NCBI RefSeq assembly: GCF_002890895.1 | Contig: NZ_POUL01000001.1 | Location: 496,001-560,000, forward strand | Direction: 5' to 3' | From: Stutzerimonas stutzeri | Lineage (GTDB): Bacteria > Pseudomonadota > Gammaproteobacteria > Pseudomonadales > Pseudomonadaceae | Length of the DNA stretch: 64,000 nucleotides | In this document: positions 41,610 to 49,805 of the stretch, piece after piece | How the letters are laid out: each line of letters begins with the position of its first letter | Position numbering within the stretch: the stretch's first letter is position 1 | Notes under the pieces: generated by a model | What the model was told of the DNA's origin: nothing | The model's database searches: none | Seen by the model: the letters and a program-made list of their open reading frames with translations, nothing else | Program-made: the position numbers and the translations under genes

Positions 41610-44015
41610 CTAGCGCAGCACGCGCGGATCGCCCTTGCCCGCGACCGCAGCCGCCTCATCTGGCTTGAGCAGTGCGGTTCGCGGTATATCGAGCAAACGT
41701 GCGCAGGCGGCCAATACATTTGCCCAGCTAGCCCGGTTGGCGAATTGCATACCGCCCTCGTCCAGCGTGCCACCACGATTGCGATAGCCCAGAACCGAAT
41801 TTCGTCGCACGTCCGGCAAAATCGGCCAGAGATGACCACGCGCCACTTCGGGCCGCATGTGAGTGAGCAGCACCCTCATCTCCATCTGTTCGGGAAACAG
41901 GCGCTCGGTTACACCCTCAGCCGCAAGCGCCTCGATCTCCCAACGATCCCGCGGTGCGCGGAAGCGACCCGGCTCCTGTAAATACACCAGACGATAGCTA
42001 ACACGCGCTTCTTTGAGGCGCTGAGTGGCACGTTGCATTTCAGTCAACTGATAGCTGCCATTGGCAATCAGAAGGATGGGGTTATCACCCTTCTGCTCGT
42101 CAACGATGATCGCGCCGTCACGGGCAAGCTGCTCGGCCTGCGCCTGATTGAAAACGGCTGGCCGCTCACGCTTGGGCATGACCAGGCAAGCCAGCGCACC
42201 GCGGGTCTGGTAGATCGAAGGCAGCAGTGCCATGGCGCTGTTGTGGTCTGCCGGGAACAAAACTCTCGCCATATCGCTCATTTCGCTCAGCAAGGCCTCG
42301 CAAAATGTGGTGTCCTGGTGCGACTGCTGGTTCTTGCCGTTTTCCCAGGTGTGAGACGTGGCGATGATGGGCCAGCCAAGCCAACCGGCTGGCCGCCCAA
42401 CCTCCTTCTGCTGCCGGGAGAAAATCAGGGTTTGGCGTACCGCGCCGAGCATTTTCACGCAGAACGCCTCATAACTGGCAACCAGGTTCAGGCCGCCCTG
42501 GTTGGCAAGACAGGCGGAAACCACGGCCTCTTCATTCAGTGCCGTGATGATCTTTCCGTCCACCGCCTCCAGCTCTCCCTCAGGATCGACCACGCGGTGC
42601 TTCATCGCTCTGAGTACGCCGCCCAAGCGATTGCTGGCCAGTTCATCGGGGTTACCCACACGAGGGCGCAGTGACGGATTGGCACGGGTGAGTTCGACAA
42701 AGAAATCATCTACCGCTGCCATCGGGGAACAGGCGTGATCGTGATACTGGAGCGGCGGCATGACCGGAGCATTGGGCCGCCTGGTCGCGAGGACGTTGTC
42801 GCGCTCGGCAGGGCGCGCATGGCGGGACTGCGCAACCAGCTGGCGAGCTTGCTCAAGCTCATTCCAGGGAACGAAAAGCGGGGCGGCATGGGTATTGAAC
42901 AACTCACGCGAAGCGTCATCAACGTGCGGGTTGCCCGGCAGCGGCAGGTTATGCGCTGCATTGCAGCCGGCACCATAGAAGCCGAATCCCTTGATCGTCT
43001 CGGCTATTCCGTAGGGGATCGGCAGCGGATAGCGCAGCAGACCGCGGGATTTTTCCTCGACACGCCTAACCAGGCGCTGCTCCATCTCCCACAGGGCGCA
43101 GACGAAAGCAGCCGGGTCGCGCCCATCGAACGGGATGGGGTCAAAGCCACAACGGCTTAGATGCTGGCGAAACCCCTCAAGCCCCTCATGAGTGCCAAGC
43201 TGGGTGCGTTGTTCAATACGCCGACCATTGGCGATCATGATGGGCAGCGCTACACCGCAATCCTCGGCACGCCACCAGCGCGGAATCCAGTCGCTGCCGC
43301 GCTGTTCCTCTGCTGCACCATCGGACAGAAAGGCCACCAACGTCTCGCCAGGCAGTGGCATGTGGGCATATTGCAGCTCGGCGAAGCCAAGGTATCCGCC
43401 TTCGGCGATACCGCCCCCAGTGTGTGCATTGACATGGCTGCCGAGAGGCGCTGAGGGGCTGCCATCCGCCGCCTGATGGTATCCGTAGAAGTCCTCAAGG
43501 AGCCGATTGATACCCGCTTCGCCAGCGCCGTAGGCTTGCTTCTGTTCGGGGTGCAGATTGTCGCTAAGCAGATTCAGCGCTTCGATCGCTGCAACGCAGT
43601 GCCCCTGCCCCATCAACCAAGCACGTGTACTGCCGGTCAGGGCGTTCAGTCCTAGATACCCGGCGTAGGCAGGCACCATATTAAGAGAACCGCCGGTATG
43701 CCCTTCTGGCGCAACCTTGAAGTCCTCGGCGCTGAGTTCAGAGCCGTCCAGCCGAACGCGACGCGCATAGGTCATGTGTACAACCAGCCACAGGCCAGCC
43801 GAACCGATCCTGTCGATCGCCTGCAGCAGCCGATACACACTTGCCAGATCCGGCTGCAACTCGGCCTGTACCAGCTGATGGGCCAGGCGAAATACGGCAG
43901 CCTGGGTTTCCAAAGCATGTTCAAAGGGTCCGTACCCGGTTCGCCAGCGAGCGAACTCCGGCTGGATCTCCGCATGATGGTCCAGCTCGTCAAGACTGGG
44001 CAGTAGCTGATTCAT
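41610..44015 (-). CDS. Divergent phosphoketolase-family ThDP enzyme
   Basis: The 801-residue length and domain order (N-terminal ThDP domain, middle pyrimidine-binding domain, C-terminal domain) are those of xylulose/fructose-6-phosphate phosphoketolases, which split sugar phosphates to acetyl phosphate. The N-terminal segment EGHTGGSLNMVPAYAGYLGL and AHTGGGIAEGGYLGFAELQY fit the family. The ThDP motif is altered: GDG reads SDG at 231-233, although the distal Asn (IANGRRI) remains. The activity is thus an inference. It faces the RNase gene at 44144 across a 128-bp gap with an FNR/Anr-like box. Confidence 0.82.
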   Translation of the reverse strand: MNQLLPSLDELDHHAEIQPEFARWRTGYGPFEHALETQAAVFRLAHQLVQAELQPDLASVYRLLQAIDRIGSAGLWLVVHMTYARRVRLDGSELSAEDFKVAPEGHTGGSLNMVPAYAGYLGLNALTGSTRAWLMGQGHCVAAIEALNLLSDNLHPEQKQAYGAGEAGINRLLEDFYGYHQAADGSPSAPLGSHVNAHTGGGIAEGGYLGFAELQYAHMPLPGETLVAFLSDGAAEEQRGSDWIPRWWRAEDCGVALPIMIANGRRIEQRTQLGTHEGLEGFRQHLSRCGFDPIPFDGRDPAAFVCALWEMEQRLVRRVEEKSRGLLRYPLPIPYGIAETIKGFGFYGAGCNAAHNLPLPGNPHVDDASRELFNTHAAPLFVPWNELEQARQLVAQSRHARPAERDNVLATRRPNAPVMPPLQYHDHACSPMAAVDDFFVELTRANPSLRPRVGNPDELASNRLGGVLRAMKHRVVDPEGELEAVDGKIITALNEEAVVSACLANQGGLNLVASYEAFCVKMLGAVRQTLIFSRQQKEVGRPAGWLGWPIIATSHTWENGKNQQSHQDTTFCEALLSEMSDMARVLFPADHNSAMALLPSIYQTRGALACLVMPKRERPAVFNQAQAEQLARDGAIIVDEQKGDNPILLIANGSYQLTEMQRATQRLKEARVSYRLVYLQEPGRFRAPRDRWEIEALAAEGVTERLFPEQMEMRVLLTHMRPEVARGHLWPILPDVRRNSVLGYRNRGGTLDEGGMQFANRASWANVLAACARLLDIPRTALLKPDEAAAVAGKGDPRVLR

Positions 44016-44072
44016 GAGGCACTCCGTTGGTGGGCATTGGCGATAGTCTAGTCAGCGTCTAGCGGGCTCTCT

Positions 44073-44086
44073 CTGATATGCATCAA
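44073..44086. promoter_or_regulatory. FNR/Anr-like box between phosphoketolase and RNase genes
   Basis: CTGAT-ATGC-ATCAA matches the TTGAT-N4-ATCAA consensus at 9 of 10 positions. A minus-strand TAGACT at 44045-44050 would be a -10 element for a start near 44038, placing the box centre at about -41.5, the class II activator position, for the phosphoketolase gene. The geometry is less good for the plus-strand gene. Confidence 0.6.
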
Positions 44087-44143
44087 GATGAGCTGCCGGC
44101 ATAGCGGGCATGCTGGGCGCAACTGTACAAACAGGAGGTTCTC

Positions 44144-45544
44144 ATGGCTTTGCTCAGCTTTCTCGGCGCCATCCAACAGGTCACTGGATCCTGTTATCTG
44201 ATCGAAACCCATGATGGCGTTCGCGTGCTTCTCGACTGCGGCATGCGCCAAGGGCGGCGCGAAGAGGAGGCCGGCAACCGTGCAGGTTTTAGCTTCGACC
44301 CGCAGACCCTGAATGCCGTGGTGCTGTCACACGCACACATCGACCATAGCGGCTTGTTACCGAAGCTCGTGGCAGCAGGATTCAAAGGGTCGATTCATGT
44401 CACCGAAGCGACCGGGAAGCTGGTCGAGCTGATGCTGCTCGACTCGGCCAACATCCAGGAAAAGGACGCCGAGTGGGAAAACCGTTGGCGCGCGCGTCTG
44501 GGCAAGCCGGCTATCAAGCCGCTCTACACACGGGTCGACACCGAACGCATGCTTGCGCAACGACAGCCTCACGCCTATGGCGACGTCTTCGAAGCCGCAC
44601 CGGGGGTCTCCGTGACCTTTTTTGATGCGGGACACATCCTTGGCTCAGCCATCGTTCAAGTCGACGTCACCGACTTTGGCGCTACCCGCCGCCTGGTATT
44701 TTCCGGGGACCTTGGCAATGCCTGCTCACCCCTGATGCACGCGCCGACGCCACTGCGCGAAGCCGACGTGGTACTGATGGAGTCCACCTATGGCGACCGC
44801 GACCACCGCGATCATCAGGCAACCATCGAAGAACTGGCCGAGATCCTTCAGCAAGCCCACCGTGATGGTGGCAACGTACTCATGCCGTCCTTCGCCGTTG
44901 GCCGCACGCAAGATCTGATCTATTACCTCGGCCTTCTGTACCACCAAGGCCGAGTGCCTCAGCAAGTGGTCTTTCTGGACAGCCCGATGGCCATCGGCGC
45001 GAACGCAATCTACTCACTTTTCCAGGAGCAGCTGGACATAGAACCAGGCGCAGCAGCCGATAGTAACCGGCAGCGTATCGAGACATGGCTGCCGATATTC
45101 AGGGCGACGCCAACCCCTGAAGAATCGATGGCTATCAACCGTTTCAAAAGTGGCGCGATCATTATCGCCGGCAGCGGCATGTGCAATGGTGGGCGCATTC
45201 TTCATCACTTCAAGCACAACCTCTGGCGTAAGGAATGCCATTTAGTCATCCCAGGCTTCCAGGCGAGCGGCACACTTGGTCGCGCCATCGTCGATGGAGC
45301 GAAAACCGTCAAGCTGATGCATCAGCGCATAGCGGTGAACGCCCAGGTCCATACGTTGGGCGGTTTCTCCGCGCATGCGGGGCAATCGCAGCTGATCGAA
45401 TGGGCTAGCCACTTCAAGTCGCGCCCGGAGCTGTATCTAGTCCATGGGGAGCTGGACAAGATGCGTACATTGCAGGAGGCCCTGCGTGTTCGCCTCGATT
45501 GGCAAGCCCGCATTCCGGAACCGGGAGATCGCATCGCACTCTGA
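44144..45544 (+). CDS. Metallo-beta-lactamase/beta-CASP RNase
   Basis: The 466-residue protein has the MBL zinc motif HAHIDHSG, further ligands in LEGASFR-type positions (GHILGSAIV and FSGDLG), and a beta-CASP insert with the C-terminal VHTLGGFSAHAGQSQL. This is the CPSF-73/YSH1-like family of RNA endonucleases and 5' exonucleases. ATG at 44144 follows a consensus AGGAGG. Placement next to a phosphoketolase gene recurs in pseudomonads from memory; the link is not understood. Confidence 0.9.
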   Translation: MALLSFLGAIQQVTGSCYLIETHDGVRVLLDCGMRQGRREEEAGNRAGFSFDPQTLNAVVLSHAHIDHSGLLPKLVAAGFKGSIHVTEATGKLVELMLLDSANIQEKDAEWENRWRARLGKPAIKPLYTRVDTERMLAQRQPHAYGDVFEAAPGVSVTFFDAGHILGSAIVQVDVTDFGATRRLVFSGDLGNACSPLMHAPTPLREADVVLMESTYGDRDHRDHQATIEELAEILQQAHRDGGNVLMPSFAVGRTQDLIYYLGLLYHQGRVPQQVVFLDSPMAIGANAIYSLFQEQLDIEPGAAADSNRQRIETWLPIFRATPTPEESMAINRFKSGAIIIAGSGMCNGGRILHHFKHNLWRKECHLVIPGFQASGTLGRAIVDGAKTVKLMHQRIAVNAQVHTLGGFSAHAGQSQLIEWASHFKSRPELYLVHGELDKMRTLQEALRVRLDWQARIPEPGDRIAL

Positions 45545-45803
45545 TGGCCGGAAACTGATGCCCCAGACAAAGCTGCACGCGCGATAATCGTGGCTGTTCA
45601 CAGAGCGATAGAACCGACGTTCGACATCTTCGCGCTGAGCTACTGTTAGGCATGAAACAAGTGCGTCACGAACGCCAAATGCCGACATACCATCACCCAG
45701 ATTGTTTTCGGCGGCTGTCTGGACTTACTCAGACCACAGGGCGAGATACGGTTCTCGCTCCCGGCGGCTGAGCAGCGCCCCAGCTTCCACAGGGAGAACT
45801 TGT

Positions 45804-46895
45804 ATGCCTTTCGAATCGGACGATTACCTGTCGCGACATTTCAAAACCAGTGGTGCCGAACTATCGAAGAAAATCGATGAACTGGTTGCACTCGTAGTTC
45901 CATCCAGCAGCCAGAACCTGCCCCTGTATCGGGAAATGCTGGTTACCGTCATGCGCATGGCTCAAGCCGATCGAAGCCGCTGGGATGCCAAGATTCTGCT
46001 ACAAACCATGCGTGAAATGGAGCACGCCTTCAGCCGCCTCGATCAGTTCAAGCGTCGCCGTAAAGTGACCGTTTTCGGCTCGGCGAGAACGCCCATCGAA
46101 CACCCGTTGTACGCGCTCGCCCGCGAGCTCGGCGAGACGCTTGCACGCTACGACCTGATGGTTATTACCGGTGCCGGTGGCGGCATCATGTCGGCTGCCC
46201 ATGAAGGCGCAGGCATGGATAACAGCCTTGGCCTGAACATCACCCTACCCTTCGAGCAGCATGCTAATCCGACGGTAGATGGCACCGACCACCTGCTGTC
46301 TTTTCACTTCTTCTTCGTGCGCAAGCTGTTCTTTATCAAAGAGGCCGATGCGCTGGTGCTCTGTCCCGGTGGTTTCGGCACACTGGACGAAACCCTGGAA
46401 GTACTCACGCTGGTCCAGACGGGCAAAAGCCCACTGGTGCCGATTGTGCTGCTGGATGAGCCCGGCGGCACATTCTGGAAAGACGCGCTGAACTTCATGC
46501 GCCGACAGCTTGAAGGCAACCGTTACATCCTTCCAACTGATATGCGACTGATGCGCTTGGTAGACAATGCCGAAGACGCTGCTGCTGAGATCGATCACTT
46601 CTACAGCAACTTCCACTCGAGCCGATGGCTGCAAGACCGCTTCGTCATGCGCATGAACCATGTGCTGACCGATTCCGCCGTGTCCTACATGAACGAACAT
46701 TTTGCCGACCTTTGTCTCAAAGGCCGCTTCGAGCAGCAAGCGTGCTGTGAAATGGAATTGGACGAGCCGGAACTGCAGCCGTTACCCAGGCTGAGCTTCG
46801 TATTTAACGGAAGGGATCATGGCCGGCTACGGGAGCTGACCGACTTTATCAATGCAAAGGAACACTGGGCTTCGCCGCTGAGCGCTGAAGATTGA
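45804..46895 (+). CDS. LOG-family nucleotide 5'-monophosphate hydrolase, extended
   Basis: The 363-residue protein has a central Rossmann domain with ITGAGGGIMSAAHEGA and PGGFGTLDE (188-196), the signature of the LOG/lysine decarboxylase-like family, which releases bases from nucleoside 5'-monophosphates. Simple LOG proteins have about 190 residues; this one carries roughly 100 extra at each end, as in larger TIGR00730-type proteins related to PpnN. ATG at 45804 follows GGGAG. The 259 nt upstream hold no gene I can support. Confidence 0.85.
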   Translation: MPFESDDYLSRHFKTSGAELSKKIDELVALVVPSSSQNLPLYREMLVTVMRMAQADRSRWDAKILLQTMREMEHAFSRLDQFKRRRKVTVFGSARTPIEHPLYALARELGETLARYDLMVITGAGGGIMSAAHEGAGMDNSLGLNITLPFEQHANPTVDGTDHLLSFHFFFVRKLFFIKEADALVLCPGGFGTLDETLEVLTLVQTGKSPLVPIVLLDEPGGTFWKDALNFMRRQLEGNRYILPTDMRLMRLVDNAEDAAAEIDHFYSNFHSSRWLQDRFVMRMNHVLTDSAVSYMNEHFADLCLKGRFEQQACCEMELDEPELQPLPRLSFVFNGRDHGRLRELTDFINAKEHWASPLSAED

Positions 46896-46961
46896 AGTAG
46901 TGCGAGCTCAGTTAGTGACGCGATCTCGACCAGCAGCAAAACGGCCACTATCCAATCCGGA

Positions 46962-47423
46962 TCAGTCGAGCGAAGCGCCCCGCAGAAGGCGACCAATCGA
47001 ATCCAGGGGATAGCCACGGTAGCTTAAAAAGCGGCCCTGGCGGGCCCTTTCACGCTGATCGCCCGGTAACTCACCGAACTTTCGCAACCAGACTTCGCGC
47101 AACTGCTCATTCCAGTCGAAGCCACTGTCACGTAACGCCTGCTCGATTTCCTCTCGCAGGAGGCCTCGCTGGGTCAGTTCCTCACGTATGCGCAACGGGC
47201 CGTAGCCCGCATTGGCACGCATGCGCACAAAACTTTCCAGATAGCGAGCCTCGCTGAGCAGCCCCTCATCAGCCAGTTTTTCCAGGGCTGGCTCGATGAG
47301 ATCAGGCGGGGCACCACGCGAACGCAACTTGCGACTCAGCTCCATACGTCCGTGCTCGCGCCGGGCCAGTAAATCCATAGCGGCCCGCCGCACGGCGGCA
47401 GGGCTGTCGAGCACGACCGGCAT
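46962..47423 (-). CDS. recX: Regulatory protein RecX
   Basis: RecX limits RecA filament growth by capping filaments and inhibiting ATPase activity. The 153-residue protein consists of three-helix repeats, with [19 protein letters not shown] near the N-terminus and [19 protein letters not shown] in the middle. The start codon lies 5 nt after the recA stop, so it is expressed from the recA message by read-through and is SOS-inducible with it. Confidence 0.96.
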   Translation of the reverse strand: MPVVLDSPAAVRRAAMDLLARREHGRMELSRKLRSRGAPPDLIEPALEKLADEGLLSEARYLESFVRMRANAGYGPLRIREELTQRGLLREEIEQALRDSGFDWNEQLREVWLRKFGELPGDQRERARQGRFLSYRGYPLDSIGRLLRGASLD

Positions 47424-47428
47424 GCTAC

Positions 47429-48472
47429 TTAGAGGTCAGCTTCGGCAAGGTCTTCAACGACCGGATTGGCCTTGCTGCTCGGAGAAACCACCAGCAACTT
47501 GTCACGAATCTGCTGTTCGATTTCGCGACCGATCTCTGGATTCTCTTCCAGGTATTTAGCAGCGTTGGCCTTGCCCTGACCGATCTTGTTGCCTTTGTAG
47601 GCATACCAGGCACCAGACTTCTCGACCAGACCCTGCTGAACGCCGAGGTCGATGACCTCGCCATTGCGGTAGATGCCCTTGCCGTAAAGAATCTGGAACT
47701 CGGCCTGACGGAACGGTGGCGCCACCTTGTTCTTGACGACCTTGACGCGCGTTTCACTGCCGACCACTTCGTCGCCTTCCTTCACCGCGCCGGTACGGCG
47801 GATGTCGAGACGAACCGATGCATAGAACTTCAATGCGTTACCGCCGGTGGTGGTTTCCGGGCTGCCGAACATCACACCGATCTTCATGCGGATCTGGTTA
47901 ATGAAGATAACCAGGCAGTTGGCGTTCTTGATGTTACCGGTGATCTTGCGCAGCGCCTGAGACATCAGACGAGCCTGCAGACCGACGTGGGTATCGCCCA
48001 TCTCGCCTTCGATTTCCGCCTTGGGGACCAGAGCCGCTACGGAGTCGACAATGATCACGTCGACCGCGTTGGAGCGCACCAGCATGTCGGTAATTTCCAA
48101 AGCCTGTTCGCCGGTATCGGGCTGTGAAACCAGCAGGTCGTCTACATTGACGCCGAGCTTGCCAGCGTAATCGGGATCCAGCGCATGTTCGGCGTCGACG
48201 AAGGCGCAAGTGGCGCCGGCCTTCTGAGCCTCAGCAATGACGGAAAGCGTCATGGTGGTCTTACCGGAAGATTCCGGACCGTAGATCTCGACGATCCGAC
48301 CTTTAGGCAGACCGCCAATGCCGAGCGCGATGTCCAGGCCCAGCGAGCCAGTGGAAATGGCTGGAATCGCCTGGCGATCATGATCGCCCATGCGCATGAC
48401 CGCGCCTTTACCGAACTGCTTTTCGATCTGGCCCAAGGCGGCAGCCAAGGCGCGCTTCTTGTTCTCGTCCAT
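47429..48472 (-). CDS. recA: Recombinase RecA
   Basis: RecA performs strand exchange in homologous recombination and, on single-stranded DNA, triggers LexA self-cleavage. The 347-residue protein has Walker A GPESSGKT at 65-72, Walker [11 protein letters not shown], and the L2 loop [23 protein letters not shown] at 48472 ([18 protein letters not shown]) was chosen within a longer frame and follows GTGAGGA. An SOS box lies 41 nt upstream. Confidence 0.99.
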   Translation of the reverse strand: MDENKKRALAAALGQIEKQFGKGAVMRMGDHDRQAIPAISTGSLGLDIALGIGGLPKGRIVEIYGPESSGKTTMTLSVIAEAQKAGATCAFVDAEHALDPDYAGKLGVNVDDLLVSQPDTGEQALEITDMLVRSNAVDVIIVDSVAALVPKAEIEGEMGDTHVGLQARLMSQALRKITGNIKNANCLVIFINQIRMKIGVMFGSPETTTGGNALKFYASVRLDIRRTGAVKEGDEVVGSETRVKVVKNKVAPPFRQAEFQILYGKGIYRNGEVIDLGVQQGLVEKSGAWYAYKGNKIGQGKANAAKYLEENPEIGREIEQQIRDKLLVVSPSSKANPVVEDLAEADL

Positions 48473-48513
48473 TACAATCCTCACTTGATCAAGAGGGCCA
48501 GAGGCCACGACAA

Positions 48514-48529
48514 CTGTATAAGTAGACAG
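48514..48529. promoter_or_regulatory. LexA (SOS) box of recA
   Basis: CTGTATAAGTAGACAG fits CTG-N10-CAG with an AT-rich centre, 41 nt before the recA start and 27 nt from the end of pncC. It is expected to overlap the recA promoter. Confidence 0.85.
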
Positions 48530-48556
48530 TATTAGAGCATAGGCAAAAACGAGCGC

Positions 48557-49057
48557 CTAGCCCTCAATGGGATTTTCTCCGGCCACTAGGCGGATCAATC
48601 CGACGAGCGCAGCCTTCACACTTTGCTCACGAACAGACTGTCGGTCGCCGTCAAACTGGAAGCGTCTTGCAAACCGCTCACCCTCGCACCCCCAGGCCAA
48701 CCAAACCGTACCGACCGGTTTATCCGGCGACCCACCGCCCGGCCCTGCTACGCCGCTGACGGCAACGGCGTAGCGCGCTCCGCTGGCGACCTGTGCGCCG
48801 CAGACCATCGCTTCTACAACCTCACGACTCACTGCGCCCACTTCGGAAAACAGATGTTCCGGCACCTGCAGCTGACGCGTTTTCTGACGGTTCGAGTAGG
48901 TGACATAGCCAGCCTCGAACCAGGCCGAGCTGCCAGCAATGCGGGTAATGGCCTCGGCAATGCCTCCCCCTGTGCAAGATTCGGCTGTGGTTACTTGCGC
49001 CGACTTTTGCTGGAGCGCATGGCCTAGCTGGGCCGCGAGTTCGGTCAAGGCGGACAT
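48557..49057 (-). CDS. pncC: Nicotinamide-nucleotide amidohydrolase (CinA C-terminal type)
   Basis: The 166-residue protein equals the C-terminal domain of CinA, which deamidates NMN and so recycles the by-product of bacterial DNA ligase. It contains VTTAESCTGGGIAEAIT, GYVTYSNRQKT and YAVAVSGVAGPGGGSPDKPVG, all signatures of the family. ATG at 49057 has an AGGAGCC site. It is directly upstream of recA, as in other gammaproteobacteria, but recA has its own promoter. Confidence 0.95.
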   Translation of the reverse strand: MSALTELAAQLGHALQQKSAQVTTAESCTGGGIAEAITRIAGSSAWFEAGYVTYSNRQKTRQLQVPEHLFSEVGAVSREVVEAMVCGAQVASGARYAVAVSGVAGPGGGSPDKPVGTVWLAWGCEGERFARRFQFDGDRQSVREQSVKAALVGLIRLVAGENPIEG

Positions 49058-49066
49058 GAAGGCTCC

Positions 49067-49080
49067 TGATATCGATATCA
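49067..49080. repeat. 14-bp palindrome before pncC
   Basis: TGATATCGATATCA is a perfect palindrome ending 9 nt before the pncC start codon. It borders the ribosome site and could be an operator or occur by chance. Confidence 0.5.
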
Positions 49081-49150
49081 AACGCTACCTTAGCAGCGCA
49101 CGTTTCTGAGGGTCAGCCACACGTCGCCAGACACAGCCTGATGAATGCCA

Positions 49151-49615
49151 TCAGCGGACGGTCCAGTGGCGCTGCATTTCAAGAAACAGAAACGAGGCGG
49201 TCCAGGTGATCAAAACCAAGCCCGTCAACGCCTCGATGCCCGTCAGAAATCGAATGGCGCCGACGGGGTGGATATCCCCGAAACCAACGGTCGTGAAGGT
49301 CGTGAAAGAGAAATAGGCACAGTCCAGCAGGCTGCCGCTGAACTCGCCGGCCAGCGTCCCCCAGCCTGTCGCGTGGTGCATGAGGTAGTAGGCAAAGGCG
49401 AACACCCAGACCTCCACCGCGTGCGCGGTCAATGCGCCAAACACACCAAACACTATCCCGACGCGATGATGGAAATGTGGGCTCGCCCTGCTTGCAGATA
49501 GACGCGACAGAAACTCGTAGTGAATCGCCACGACTACCGCAACGACGATGATGTTGACCAACGTAACGAGAAGCAGATTCGCCGATGCGGTCGACGCCTG
49601 TTCTAGAGCAGACAT
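49151..49615 (-). CDS. Two-pore-helix potassium/ion channel
   Basis: The 154-residue membrane protein has the potassium-channel pore signature TTFTTVGFGDIHPVG, with the selectivity filter TVGFGD at 109-114 between predicted helices. N-terminal helices give about four in total. It belongs to the Ion_trans_2 family with no ligand-binding domain. ATG at 49615 was chosen because an SD-like GGAAGT precedes it; the frame continues upstream with no homologous character. It is 190 bp from, and divergent to, mutS. Confidence 0.85.
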   Translation of the reverse strand: MSALEQASTASANLLLVTLVNIIVVAVVVAIHYEFLSRLSASRASPHFHHRVGIVFGVFGALTAHAVEVWVFAFAYYLMHHATGWGTLAGEFSGSLLDCAYFSFTTFTTVGFGDIHPVGAIRFLTGIEALTGLVLITWTASFLFLEMQRHWTVR

Positions 49616-49805
49616 AGCACTTCCAAAGCAATCAAACCCATGCGGGGCATCCCAGGTATCGGCTCCGCAGGTTGGCCCTTCGCACCTGCGCTGGCCATGA
49701 TAACCTTCCCGGTTTATTTCATCCTGCGCACAGTGCCAGCAACGGCCGTTACCTGAAAGGGAGCGAGCCGCGCCCGCGCTGTCACATCGCCCCAAGTCGA
49801 GCTAT

